Source: Phycisphaerales bacterium
GTDB lineage: Bacteria > Planctomycetota > Phycisphaerae > Phycisphaerales > UBA1924
Assembly: GCA_029213305.1 (NCBI GenBank)
Contig: JARGPA010000016.1
Location: 1 to 64,000 of the forward strand
DNA length: 64,000 nt
Direction of reading: 5' to 3'
Under the pieces are notes generated by a model. It was given only the letters and a program-made list of their open reading frames with translations, did no database searches and had not been told where the DNA came from. Shown here in pieces: positions 45,892-54,937 of this stretch. The stretch's first letter is position 1; every line of letters begins with the position of its first letter. The position numbers were made by a program, and so were the translations under genes.

Positions 45892-46968
45892 ATGGCTACC
45901 GATCGAATCATTTCACCTACTACGACTCCAATCGAAGAGCACGCAAACTGGGCATTGCGTCCTCAATCAATAGATGAATATGTTGGACAATCTGAACTCA
46001 TCGAACGATTGTTAATCGCAATCGAAGCAGTCAAAGCTAGACAGAAGAACGCAACCGATCTCGACACTTGCGAACATCTTGAGCACATCCTCCTGCACGG
46101 CCCTCCAGGACTCGGAAAAACAACTCTTGCTCATGTCATAGGGACTGAGCTTGGCACAAAGGTACATACAACATCAGGCCCCGCGCTCGCTCGGGGAACA
46201 GATCTAGTCGCTGTTCTTACTCGTCTACAACCAGGCGATGTTCTCTTTATCGATGAAATCCATCGTCTCCCAATTGCAGTAGAAGAGTTCATCTATCCTG
46301 CAATGGAAGATTTCAAAATTGATATCTGTCTAGATACTGGATTGAACGCACGTACCGTCCAAATCAAATGCGCTCCATTTACACTCATCGGAGCAACAAC
46401 AAGAGCTGGATTACTTTCATCTCCAATGCGATCACGATTCGGGATCACTCATCATCTCAAGTACTATCAAGAGAATGAACTGATTCATATCCTTGAACGC
46501 TCCAGTTCACTCCTCGCAATGAATCATCCAAATGATGACTCACATGGGCAAATCGCGTCGCGATCAAGAGGGACTCCCCGGATTGCGAATCGATTACTCA
46601 GACGAGTTCGTGACTACGCTGCAGTTCGAGCTGATGGAATAGTGGACAAGCAAGTTGTTGATCGTGCACTCAAACTTGAAGGCATCGATGATCTCGGACT
46701 TGACGAACTAGATCGTTCATACTTATCGACAATCAGAACAATTTACAAAGGTGGCCCAGTCGGTCTCGAAGCAGTTGCTGCGACACTCAACGAAGACTCA
46801 GGCACCCTAGAAGATGTAGTCGAACCCTACTTACTTCAGATTGGATACCTCGCAAGAACCAAGCGAGGGAGGATGCTCACTAATAAAGCGTGCAAGCATC
46901 TCGGACTCCCACTCATGAGTTCAGATGAGATGATAGAAAACAAGCCAACGACTCCTGTCATCGGCTAG
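45892..46968 (+). CDS. ruvB: Holliday junction branch-migration helicase RuvB
   Basis: AAA+ motor of the RuvAB complex, 358 residues. It has ALRPQSIDEYVGQ (Q-motif-like start), Walker A GPPGLGKTT, Walker B LFIDEIHRL, sensor 1 LIGATTRAG, arginine finger SPMRSRFG, and a winged-helix C-terminal domain ending QIGYLARTKRGRMLT. ruvA and ruvC are not adjacent. The gene follows a terminator, so it has its own promoter. Its end is 28 bases from the convergent coiled-coil gene. Confidence 0.97.
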   Translation: MATDRIISPTTTPIEEHANWALRPQSIDEYVGQSELIERLLIAIEAVKARQKNATDLDTCEHLEHILLHGPPGLGKTTLAHVIGTELGTKVHTTSGPALARGTDLVAVLTRLQPGDVLFIDEIHRLPIAVEEFIYPAMEDFKIDICLDTGLNARTVQIKCAPFTLIGATTRAGLLSSPMRSRFGITHHLKYYQENELIHILERSSSLLAMNHPNDDSHGQIASRSRGTPRIANRLLRRVRDYAAVRADGIVDKQVVDRALKLEGIDDLGLDELDRSYLSTIRTIYKGGPVGLEAVAATLNEDSGTLEDVVEPYLLQIGYLARTKRGRMLTNKACKHLGLPLMSSDEMIENKPTTPVIG

Positions 46969-46996
46969 TTTAATGTTTCAAAAGGTTGAACTATGT

Positions 46997-47752
46997 TTAC
47001 TTCTTGAATGCCTTTGACAGCTCGTCTTCAGCATCATCCGTCAGATACAAAATGCATCCATCGTTGGGTGAGATCGTAAGTTTTCCTTGCATCAAGGATG
47101 CTGCAACTTCAACAGGTACAGACATCATTGAAGATCCACATACATACTCGTGTCTCTTGCGATCAACGATTTCGAGTGGCGCCATCGCATCGTCGCCTCT
47201 ATTGTCAAGAAGCTCTTGATAGATTGTCAACGCATGCTTTGGAACATCTTCAACGAGTTGGTTTCGCTTAGATCGTAGCTCCGCAAGTTTATCTGCGATA
47301 TCATCCGCACGATTCTGACGATCTGACTCTGCTACTCCGCGAACCTTATCACGATCGAGCTTTGATGATTCAAGGTCATCGAGTTTGCCCTGGAGTTGCT
47401 CGATCTTCTCGAGCCCTTCAATCGCTTGTTCGTCGTGTCCTGAGCGTTGCTCCTTGAGATTGTTTACCTCAGAAAGCAGAGCTTTGTATTCTTTGTTTGT
47501 ACTCGCATTATTCATCTTCTCGCGAAGCTCATCAACATGCACTTTAATGCGAGCGCTCTCGCCTTCAGCATTTGATGTTGTCGCTTTGAGTTGACGAATT
47601 TGAGTCTGGAGCGATTCAGCTTGATCACCAAGATCGGCAAGCTTGCGAGTCTGCTCTCCTAAAAAACGTTCTGCTGCTTCGAGTCTACTCTGGAGACCTT
47701 GTATCTCAATATCAACTCTAAAAACAGCGAGCAACTGATTCGTCACGGACAT
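46997..47752 (-). CDS. CdsZ/CT398-like coiled-coil protein with degenerate zinc ribbon
   Basis: The product (about 251 residues) has a long coiled coil from about residue 15 to 175, then a small C-terminal domain resembling the zinc-ribbon end of the DUF164/CdsZ family. The order TNQLLAVFRVDIEIQGLQ and MNNASTNKEYKALLSEVNNLKE is typical. Of the four ribbon cysteines only two are seen (HEYVCGSSM and NDGCILYL), so metal binding may be lost. Start: ATG at 47752 with AGGAGAG. Function in bacteria is unclear; chlamydial members are linked to secretion and gene regulation. Confidence 0.78.
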   Translation of the reverse strand: MSVTNQLLAVFRVDIEIQGLQSRLEAAERFLGEQTRKLADLGDQAESLQTQIRQLKATTSNAEGESARIKVHVDELREKMNNASTNKEYKALLSEVNNLKEQRSGHDEQAIEGLEKIEQLQGKLDDLESSKLDRDKVRGVAESDRQNRADDIADKLAELRSKRNQLVEDVPKHALTIYQELLDNRGDDAMAPLEIVDRKRHEYVCGSSMMSVPVEVAASLMQGKLTISPNDGCILYLTDDAEDELSKAFKK

Positions 47753-47798
47753 GCATCTCTCCTGCGCAGGCGTCTCGATCATGTAATAGTTTAGCCCA

Positions 47799-48749
47799 CT
47801 ATCCGCCGAGTGTGGGATTTGAAACGATATCTTGTGTCACCTGAAGCACCCAATATGCAAAAGGGGCAACCAGAATGGGTGAATCGATGATATCGAGCGC
47901 CCCTCCAAACCCAGGCAAACTCTTCCCAGCATCCTTCACGCCTGCATCTCTCTTGAGCAAACTTGCAGCTAAATCGCCGCATTGCCCCACTCCGCCTGCG
48001 ATGACACCCATAAATCCAGACACCATCAATGAAGGAACTTCTATCCCAGCGCGTTCAAGGAGAATCGCTCCCCCAATTGCAACGCCTCCGGATGTCAACA
48101 TCCCACCGATGAGTCCTTCCCAAGTTTTCCCAGGACTCAACCAGGGAATCAGCTTGTGTTTCCCAATCGTGGTTCCAGTAAAGAAAGCTCCGATGTCACA
48201 AGATTTTACAATCGCAAGAATCCAGATAAGGACCCAAACTGAATGCTCTCTTCGAATAAGCACAAAGAATCCGAGCATCAAACCCATATATACATGGATA
48301 AAGAGCGTGCCAGATCCAATCGCGATCGCGCCTTCAACTTCTTTGGACCGTACTGCGTAAAGCATTCCAACAATAAATGCGACCACAATCGAAGTGATCC
48401 CTGCTGCAAACCCACTCGTACCACTTGCGCCTTCAGGGGTAAATCCGATGACAATTAGCCCGAGGAGCCCCATCATTATCGCTATACCAGTACCGATGGG
48501 AACCTGCTTTGCTCGGAAAATCCTTGCAACTTCTCGCGAACCCATCGCACTCAGTAGTGCGAACACACTAAACACAATTACACCTGGTGGGAAAGTCTCT
48601 CGGCCCACCCACTGAGGTGCATCAAGCCCATCGATGAGTTCGTCTAACCAAGCGAAGACGCCGATGAGAACGATTAGTAGAGGTCCAAATGTTAATCGAT
48701 ATTTGAGCACGGCCAGAGGATAGGAGCAAAACTGATGAAATGCACGCAA
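47799..48749 (-). CDS. cdsA: Phosphatidate cytidylyltransferase
   Basis: Inner-membrane enzyme converting phosphatidate and CTP to CDP-diacylglycerol for phospholipid synthesis. About eight hydrophobic segments are present. The C-terminal family signature is intact, GQCGDLAASLLKRD, then VKDAGKSLPGFGGALDIIDS. LSPGKTWEG also matches. At 316 residues, normal to slightly long. It begins at TTG 3 bases after the stop of uppS; the exact start is uncertain. Coupled with uppS as in many bacteria. Confidence 0.94.
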   Translation of the reverse strand: MRAFHQFCSYPLAVLKYRLTFGPLLIVLIGVFAWLDELIDGLDAPQWVGRETFPPGVIVFSVFALLSAMGSREVARIFRAKQVPIGTGIAIMMGLLGLIVIGFTPEGASGTSGFAAGITSIVVAFIVGMLYAVRSKEVEGAIAIGSGTLFIHVYMGLMLGFFVLIRREHSVWVLIWILAIVKSCDIGAFFTGTTIGKHKLIPWLSPGKTWEGLIGGMLTSGGVAIGGAILLERAGIEVPSLMVSGFMGVIAGGVGQCGDLAASLLKRDAGVKDAGKSLPGFGGALDIIDSPILVAPFAYWVLQVTQDIVSNPTLGG

Positions 48750-48752
48750 TTC

Positions 48753-49664
48753 TTAGCTCTGAGAAGTCGCTTCTTGTTCACATTCATCTGAATCGAGTGC
48801 TCCGAACCTGCGAGATCGAGCTGAGAAAGTTTTTATCGCATCAATCCACTGCTCTTCCCCAAAGTCAGGCCAATAGCAATCAGTCACAAAGATCTCGCTA
48901 TAACTGATTTGCCAGAGCAGATAGTTACTGACACGCAAATCTCCACCTGTTCTGATAAGCAAGTCAGGGTCAGGCAACCCTGTTGTGTACAGACTCGAAG
49001 ACACAAGATTATGATCAATCTCATCGATCTGGAGATCCCCGCTTTGGATCCGTCGAGCAATCGATTTTATCCCATCAATGATCTCGTCTCGTGAACCGTA
49101 GTTGATTGCAAGGCATAGGGTTAAACCTGTACACCCGCTTGTTGTATCCTCAAGCGCTTGTAATGATTCGATGACTCGTTCAGGCATTCCATCGCGTCGT
49201 CCGATGACTCGCACTTTGATATTGTGTTCGAGCAAATCGTCACGTTGCCCATCACAATACGCAATACACAACTCCATCAATGCTTCAACTTCTTCACTCG
49301 GCCTCGCCCAATTTTCAGAACTAAACGAATACAGAGTGAGCACTTCAACACCAATTTTCGAACAGGTCTCGATTGCAGTTCGGACACTCGCTGTCCCATT
49401 CCTGTGTCCGAAGACCCTGGGGAATCCTCGTTCTTGCGCCCATCTACCGTTGCCGTCCATAATCACCGCAACATGTGTAGGAATCTTTGAAGGATGAACA
49501 TCACTCAAAAGAATCTCAGGCTTTGAACCTGGGAATTTATTATGAATTTGCTCGTATCGAGCAATTGCTTGAGCATCGTTAAAAGGCAAATCTATATGCA
49601 AATCCGTGGATTCAGATGACACACTATCTCGATCGTCCACTTCATTTCGCTCGGAACTATTCAT
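48753..49664 (-). CDS. uppS: Undecaprenyl diphosphate synthase
   Basis: Cis-prenyltransferase that makes the C55 lipid carrier for cell-wall and surface polymers. Diagnostic segments: VIMDGNGRWAQERGFPRVFGH (catalytic Asp and phosphate site), YSFSSENWARPSEEVEALM, and RTGGDLRVSNYLLWQISYSE. At 303 residues it carries an extra N-terminal segment of about 55 acidic residues before IPTHVAVIMDG. Directly upstream of cdsA and 11 bases after purA's stop, so all three could share a transcript. Confidence 0.95.
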   Translation of the reverse strand: MNSSERNEVDDRDSVSSESTDLHIDLPFNDAQAIARYEQIHNKFPGSKPEILLSDVHPSKIPTHVAVIMDGNGRWAQERGFPRVFGHRNGTASVRTAIETCSKIGVEVLTLYSFSSENWARPSEEVEALMELCIAYCDGQRDDLLEHNIKVRVIGRRDGMPERVIESLQALEDTTSGCTGLTLCLAINYGSRDEIIDGIKSIARRIQSGDLQIDEIDHNLVSSSLYTTGLPDPDLLIRTGGDLRVSNYLLWQISYSEIFVTDCYWPDFGEEQWIDAIKTFSARSRRFGALDSDECEQEATSQS

Positions 49665-49675
49665 AGATTACCTGC

Positions 49676-51013
49676 TCAGTCTCGAATGATGGTCTGCTCA
49701 CGATCAGGTCCTACAGACACAATCCCAACACGGACTCCTACAAACTCCTCGATGCGTTTGATATACGCCTTCGCTTCAGCGGGAAGTTCATCAAATTGTC
49801 TTACCCCAGTAATATCTTGGGAAAAACCAGACATCGTTTCATACACAGGTTCAGCGTCCGCGAGTGCGTACCCATCTGCAACAAACCGATCGACTCGACC
49901 ATTGGGCATGTCATACCCTACTGCGAGCTTGAGTTCTTCTTCACCGCTCAATACATCGAGCAAGGTAATACAAAGTTCTGTCGCACCAGAAATCATTGCG
50001 GCATACTTGAGTGCGACTAGATCGAGCCAACCAACACGACGTGGACGGCCAGTCGTTGTACCAAACTCTCGGCCTCTGACTCTGATCGCATCGCCGACTT
50101 CGTCGAAGAGCTCAGTCGGCATTGGTCCCCCACCCACGCGAGTGCTGTAAGCTTTTACGACACCAATGATGCGCCCAATTGCTTGAGGCGGAACACCCGT
50201 CCCAGGACCCATCCCCAATGCAGAAGAATTCGAGCTTGTCACATAAGGGAATGTTCCATGATCAACATCCAACATTGTCGCGTTAGCACCTTCGAAGAGA
50301 ATTGTGCCTCCATCGTTTCGCACATCGTCTAATAGATACGCAGTATCCTGAATCATGGGTTTGAGCCGCGATCCGAGTTCAACCATTTTCTCAGTGATCT
50401 CATCGGGATCAAAGCATGTGGTCCCACATGGACGGAACGCCGCAAATATTGCGTTCTTCATTGAGCAAATCATCTCAAGCTTTTCACGAAGGATCTCAGG
50501 GCGAAGCAGATCTCCAACCCGAATTGCCGTCGCTCTTTGAACTTTGTCTGCATATGCAGGACCGATACCTCGCTTGGTAGTACCGATCGCTGCGATGACG
50601 CCGCTACTCTCGGTTTTTTCTCCAACTCCTGAGCTGCTTAGGAGTTCTTCACGAAGAGCATCCTCTTCCTTGTGATAAGGCATAACAACATGAGCGCGAT
50701 CAGATACAACGAGTTTGGATGTATCCACTCCCCTGCTCTCAAGTGTGTCAACTTCTTCAAGTAATCGCTCTGGATCAACTACGACACCGTTTCCCACGAT
50801 CGCAAAGACTCCGGGAGATAGGATCCCCGAAGGTACTAGATGAAGCGAATAGCGCTCACCCGCAACTACCACAGAGTGACCCGCGTTTGCACCCCCGTTA
50901 TATCGAACGACTGCATCAAACTGAGGAGCAAGCAAATCAACAAGTTTGCCTTTGCCTTCGTCGCCCCACTGGAGCCCAACAACCGCCGACGCATTCTTCG
51001 TGCAGGTAGACAT
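49676..51013 (-). CDS. purA: Adenylosuccinate synthetase
   Basis: Joins IMP and aspartate using GTP, the first committed step to AMP. It has the phosphate loop GLQWGDEGKGKLVD, YNGGANAGHSVVV, the GPGTGVPPQAIGRIIGV segment and TTGRPRRVGWLD. The length of 445 residues is slightly above the usual 430. The 200-base gap to the divergent small zinc-ribbon gene should hold its promoter. Confidence 0.97.
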   Translation of the reverse strand: MSTCTKNASAVVGLQWGDEGKGKLVDLLAPQFDAVVRYNGGANAGHSVVVAGERYSLHLVPSGILSPGVFAIVGNGVVVDPERLLEEVDTLESRGVDTSKLVVSDRAHVVMPYHKEEDALREELLSSSGVGEKTESSGVIAAIGTTKRGIGPAYADKVQRATAIRVGDLLRPEILREKLEMICSMKNAIFAAFRPCGTTCFDPDEITEKMVELGSRLKPMIQDTAYLLDDVRNDGGTILFEGANATMLDVDHGTFPYVTSSNSSALGMGPGTGVPPQAIGRIIGVVKAYSTRVGGGPMPTELFDEVGDAIRVRGREFGTTTGRPRRVGWLDLVALKYAAMISGATELCITLLDVLSGEEELKLAVGYDMPNGRVDRFVADGYALADAEPVYETMSGFSQDITGVRQFDELPAEAKAYIKRIEEFVGVRVGIVSVGPDREQTIIRD

Positions 51014-51217
51014 GATCTACTATCTCCGTTTGGTTCCGTCTTAGATGATTATCGGTACAACCATAGCCCCCAAAGCGCCAAGGGCACTTCGATGGATGCT
51101 CAGAATTGGGACCTTTGTGATGATTAGATCAGGTTGTGTCTCAGATTCTCAAGATGTTCCCATCTAGTCGTAAGTTGAATCGCCCGATATAGCAGTGTAA
51201 ACAAATAGGAGATGGTT

Positions 51218-51397
51218 ATGTCCGACCAGAACATGGTCCGAATTATGTGCCCCAACCTTACCTGTCGAAAGGTACTCTCTATCCCTGAGATGGCGAGGGG
51301 AAAAACGGTTCGCTGCAAAACTTGTGGCACCAATATCCGTGTACCCAGCAATAAACCTGCTCCGCAGACTCCGAAACAAGATTCTTCGAAGTCATAA
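51218..51397 (+). CDS. Small zinc-ribbon protein
   Basis: A 59-residue protein with two CxxC-type pairs: IMCPNLTCRK and VRCKTCGTNI, the pattern of MJ0042/zinc-ribbon domains. A Ser/Lys/Pro-rich tail follows. The ATG at 51218 is preferred to one at 51212 because AGGAG is 7 bases upstream of the former. Possible roles include a nucleic-acid or protein-binding adaptor, but none can be assigned. Confidence 0.72.
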   Translation: MSDQNMVRIMCPNLTCRKVLSIPEMARGKTVRCKTCGTNIRVPSNKPAPQTPKQDSSKS

Positions 51398-51420
51398 ACT
51401 GCTACAAACAAAGATCATAA

Positions 51421-51450
51421 AAAAGCACCAACGAGTTCGTTGGTGCTTTT
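51421..51450. terminator. Bidirectional Rho-independent terminator
   Basis: A perfect 14-bp inverted repeat AAAAGCACCAACGA/TCGTTGGTGCTTTT with a 2-base centre lies between the convergent zinc-ribbon and FHA genes. Confidence 0.94.
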
Positions 51451-51470
51451 AATTTAATCAGTTGTAATCT

Positions 51471-51986
51471 TTAAAGCGGTGGCTGATCGTCTTCGTCATC
51501 GAAATCAAACTCAAAGTCCATCATGCTTGAGTCATCATTTGAGTTGCTGATTGATGCCATCTGTGGTTCTGGTTCTGAGACTGTAGCCTGCGGCTTTGCA
51601 GCTGCAGGAGCAGTTTGCTGTGCGACAACAGGAGTTTCATCACTCTCTGGGATTCCATCTTCAAACATCATCTCAGCGTCAATATCACCCGGTTCGCCGT
51701 TAACTGTGACTAGGAACACCAATCCACCAAATGAAATCAGATCCCCCGCAGAAACAGGTTGAGACTGCACTCGATCTTGGTTGACATATGTTCCGTTGCT
51801 TGATCCGAGATCGTTTACAACTATCGCGCCATCATTGACAACAATTTCGCAATGTTTGCGAGAGATCCCCGCAATTGGAACACGGATGTGACAATCATCA
51901 AGACGTCCTACCAAAGTGCGATCACGCATTAAGGGGACTGGAGTCGATGAACCATTCTTTGCTACTCGTACGAGGACAACATCCAA
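51471..51986 (-). CDS. FHA-domain protein
   Basis: A forkhead-associated domain (about 20-100) that binds phosphothreonine: LVGRLDDCHIRV, ISRKHCEIV and NDLGSSNGTYVNQDRV are all conserved. The C-terminal 70 residues are Ala/Gln/Pro-rich and end in a strongly acidic FEFDFDDEDD stretch. The likely start is TTG at 51986. The partner kinase is not present nearby. The divergent hemW start lies close to its 5' end. Confidence 0.88.
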   Translation of the reverse strand: MDVVLVRVAKNGSSTPVPLMRDRTLVGRLDDCHIRVPIAGISRKHCEIVVNDGAIVVNDLGSSNGTYVNQDRVQSQPVSAGDLISFGGLVFLVTVNGEPGDIDAEMMFEDGIPESDETPVVAQQTAPAAAKPQATVSEPEPQMASISNSNDDSSMMDFEFDFDDEDDQPPL

Positions 51987-52044
51987 AGCAGTCCTATCCT
52001 TTCCCGCACACTATTCCAAGAGACCATTCCTCGGAGGTTACGCT

Positions 52045-53319
52045 ATAGCGGACAATACCGCCTATTCCTTACTCAAGCAACGATCAATCGGCTCATCGAG
52101 CAGGGTATTTGCCAAAAAACATGGGGCATCTGCCCGCACTGATGACGCCAATTGTACACGATCACTCTATATACACATACCTTTTTGTTCACACAAATGC
52201 CACTATTGTGATTTTTACTCCATCGTCGATCGACAAGATCGGCAACAAATTTTTACTGATCGACTCGTCCGAGAACTCCGAGCACAAGCTCCTTTTGCCC
52301 AGAACAAGCCACTCTTATCCATTTTCGTAGGCGGCGGAACCCCCTCTCTGCTTGCCCCACATCTATGGAAAATTTTGCTCAAAGAACTCAATCAACTCTT
52401 TGATTTTTCGTTGATTCATTCAGATCAAGCAGAATTTTCAGTCGAATGCAACCCAGAATCAGTCTCTGCTGAACTCGCGTCGACACTCTTTGAAGGCGGA
52501 GTCAATCGAGCGTCACTCGGTGCTCAATCCTTCAATCCAAAGCATCTTAAATCACTCGAAAGAATCCATGATCCTGAAAAAGTTCGTTCGGCGATTGAGA
52601 CACTCCAAGTCGCAGGAATCAAACGAACATCCATCGATCTCATCTTTGCAGTTCCAGGACAAACCCTAAGTGAGTGGGATCTCGATCTTACAACTGCTCT
52701 TGATCTCCCGATCGAGCACCTATCCGCGTATGGACTCACATATGAACCGGGGACTGCGATGACCGCAAGGATGGCGCGAGGTGAGTTCTTCAAAGCACCT
52801 GAAGAAATCGAGACTGAGATGTATCAACATACGATCCAAACATTGCGCTCTCGTGGATTTGATCGTTATGAAGTTTCGAATCATGCAAAGCCTGGCGCTG
52901 AATGTCGTCACAATCTTTCCTATTGGACAGGTGAAGACTGGCTCGCCGTTGGCCCCAGCGCATCAGGTCACTATCAGGGTGTTCGATGGAAGAACACGCC
53001 GCAACTCGATGAATACATCAAGAATGATGAAGATGGATTTGCTCCCTTGTGTGACTTTGAACCACACGATGATAGAAGAGAGCTCATGGATCTGTTAATG
53101 ACAACCATCCGACTAACACAAGGCGTCGATTCAGTTGATGCACTTCACAAAGCAGAAAAGCTCGGAGCATCATCACAACTCAGAGAAGCTGCGATAATGT
53201 GTCAAGATCAAGGCTGGATCATCGATGCACAAAGCAATCGTTGGCAACTCAATGACGAAGGGTTCTTGTTCGCAGATAGGGTTGCAAGAGAGTTCATCGG
53301 CGCGTTAATGGTTGAGTGA
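52045..53319 (+). CDS. hemW: Radical-SAM HemW-like haem chaperone (apparent ATA start)
   Basis: Radical SAM protein formerly annotated as HemN-like; HemW binds haem and delivers it to target proteins. The cluster motif is PFCSHKCHYCDF (CxxxCxxC). Other family segments are SIFVGGGTPSLL, FSVECNPES, GVNRASLGAQSFN, SIDLIFAVPGQT, HLSAYGLTYEPGT and RYEVSNHAKPG. No ATG, GTG or TTG occurs in frame between 51919 and the YIHIPF block. ATA at 52045 lies 7 bases after GGAGG. The only canonical alternative is a GTG at 51916, which lacks a Shine-Dalgarno and lies inside the divergent FHA gene. Confidence 0.88.
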   Translation: MADNTAYSLLKQRSIGSSSRVFAKKHGASARTDDANCTRSLYIHIPFCSHKCHYCDFYSIVDRQDRQQIFTDRLVRELRAQAPFAQNKPLLSIFVGGGTPSLLAPHLWKILLKELNQLFDFSLIHSDQAEFSVECNPESVSAELASTLFEGGVNRASLGAQSFNPKHLKSLERIHDPEKVRSAIETLQVAGIKRTSIDLIFAVPGQTLSEWDLDLTTALDLPIEHLSAYGLTYEPGTAMTARMARGEFFKAPEEIETEMYQHTIQTLRSRGFDRYEVSNHAKPGAECRHNLSYWTGEDWLAVGPSASGHYQGVRWKNTPQLDEYIKNDEDGFAPLCDFEPHDDRRELMDLLMTTIRLTQGVDSVDALHKAEKLGASSQLREAAIMCQDQGWIIDAQSNRWQLNDEGFLFADRVAREFIGALMVE

Positions 53320-53321
53320 TT

Positions 53322-54125
53322 TCATTCAACTGACTCTGATTCACCCACAGGACTGATTTTGCTCGTTGGTTCTTTGAGATCAGGGCGTGGAATATCGAGT
53401 CTGTTAAGAGTATTGCGCAAGTCCTTAGGCCACTTGGAACTGATATCCATCTTCTCTTCTTTCACAGGATGTGTAAACACGATCCGATGCGCGTGAAGCG
53501 CAAGACGAGGAGATGCATCCCGGATGATCTTGGGGCCATAGAGCTTGTCGCCGAGGACTGCAGATCCGATGAGATCCATATGGATTCGAACCTGATGAAG
53601 TCTTCCAGTCACAGGACGAGCTTCGATCATCGCAGCTTTATTACTAGTTGACAATACCCGATACGCAGTGAGCGCCGGTTTTCCTGCGCCTGAAATCGAA
53701 GCTTTTCTCACCGATGTATATCGACTGGTTCTTTTGAGTTGATCTAAAATCGGGCGCCGAATCACACCTTCGGGATCTTTGGGTGCTTTGTGACATAGTG
53801 CCCAGTAATACTTGACGATCTTTCGCTCTTCAAACTGCTTTCTCAACCCGTCATACGCCTTCGCCGTGAGCGCGACAAGCATCACCCCAGAAGTCTCACG
53901 ATCGAGCCGATGAACAAGTCCAAAATCACGAGCTTGTCCGAGTTGTTGGAGTTGTTTGCCATATTTGACAAACAATCCATTGAGCAGCGTATCGTGCTCG
54001 TGGCCGACCCCTGGTTGCGTAACAACACGCGTGGGTTTCTCTACAACCAAGAGATCGTTGTCTTCGTACTTAATCGAGAATGTTACTCGCTCGTTGGGTT
54101 CAATATATCCTGAAGGTCGATTCAC
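53322..54125 (-). CDS. RluD-type pseudouridine synthase
   Basis: Converts uridine to pseudouridine in rRNA or tRNA. The catalytic motif FGLVHRLDRETSGVML (Asp) is intact. Other segments are VVEKPTRVVTQPG, VKYYWALC, ARPVTGRLHQVRIHM and RLALHAHRI. The GTG at 54125 overlaps the stop of the upstream gene (GTGA) and has GAGGAAT upstream, so it is preferred to the TTG at 54173. No complete S4 domain is present at the N terminus, only part of one. Rlu subfamily uncertain. Confidence 0.9.
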   Translation of the reverse strand: MNRPSGYIEPNERVTFSIKYEDNDLLVVEKPTRVVTQPGVGHEHDTLLNGLFVKYGKQLQQLGQARDFGLVHRLDRETSGVMLVALTAKAYDGLRKQFEERKIVKYYWALCHKAPKDPEGVIRRPILDQLKRTSRYTSVRKASISGAGKPALTAYRVLSTSNKAAMIEARPVTGRLHQVRIHMDLIGSAVLGDKLYGPKIIRDASPRLALHAHRIVFTHPVKEEKMDISSKWPKDLRNTLNRLDIPRPDLKEPTSKISPVGESESVE

Positions 54126-54895
54126 GCGGATTCCTCTTGTGTATGGTTGCAAGCGTAGCCATCGAGATACCAACGAAGGACTCCACCAGTCGGAGAAACA
54201 CCTATGTTGTGTTTATTCTGTGTCAATGCTTCGACTAATCCCCGTCCTGATTGCCCAACTGCAAGAATTGCAACAAATCGAGATGCATCGATTAATCGTC
54301 GAGTCATCGCAATTTGAGTGTCAGATTGAGTAAACCCCACCAATCCACCTAAGGGATCATCAACCCCTTCGATGAGTTGGAGATCATCTCCGATTAAAAC
54401 GAAATCAAGGCGATCTTGGCCCCGTTCTCGCCATTCAAGATGCTCAATAATTTCTTGCTCGTAGAGTGTTGGCCCCGAAGGATCATGCCCCTGAACTCGA
54501 TGGATTTGTTCTTCGGGGATCCCTCCTGCATCCGCTGCAATCTGACTCCAATGGGTCATTGAATGCTCAGGATGTTCAGGGGGTAAATTTGTTTCGATGA
54601 CGGACCAAAGATGTGTCTTAGACCATGGCATTGATCGATACTTGGGATCAACCATCATTTTGATCAAAAGTCGCTCTTGGATATCCCCATACGAGAGCGC
54701 GAAATGAAACTCTCCAAACGAGCGAACACAGTTATTCGCCTGAATAAAGAGTTCTGCAGCTAAACGATCGAGGGTTTCTTCTCGATCTGCGCCAACTCGC
54801 ACAGAACCAGGCAACGCCGGGGGCGTCGCGACTGGATCAAGGTCATATGATTGGACATTGGGATTGTTCACAGCGTATTGTGTGCATGTCCCCAT
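54122..54895 (-). CDS. pgl: 6-phosphogluconolactonase-like protein
   Basis: Member of the glucosamine-isomerase/6-phosphogluconolactonase superfamily. It shows ETLDRLAAELFIQANN, FHFALSYGDIQERLL, WSKTHLWSVIETNLPPEHPEHS, EQIHRV and GVSPTGGVLRWYLD. The position of the family's DER-type motif reads VIETNLPP here, so the match is divergent and the lactonase activity is inferred. The start is uncertain: an ATG at 54895 is used, with TTG or GTG further upstream to 54922. It is coupled with the pseudouridine synthase. Confidence 0.68.
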   Translation of the reverse strand: MGTCTQYAVNNPNVQSYDLDPVATPPALPGSVRVGADREETLDRLAAELFIQANNCVRSFGEFHFALSYGDIQERLLIKMMVDPKYRSMPWSKTHLWSVIETNLPPEHPEHSMTHWSQIAADAGGIPEEQIHRVQGHDPSGPTLYEQEIIEHLEWRERGQDRLDFVLIGDDLQLIEGVDDPLGGLVGFTQSDTQIAMTRRLIDASRFVAILAVGQSGRGLVEALTQNKHNIGVSPTGGVLRWYLDGYACNHTQEESA

Positions 54896-54937
54896 CAATA
54901 AACCACTTGAGCACACTCTCAATAAGAAATTTCATCT

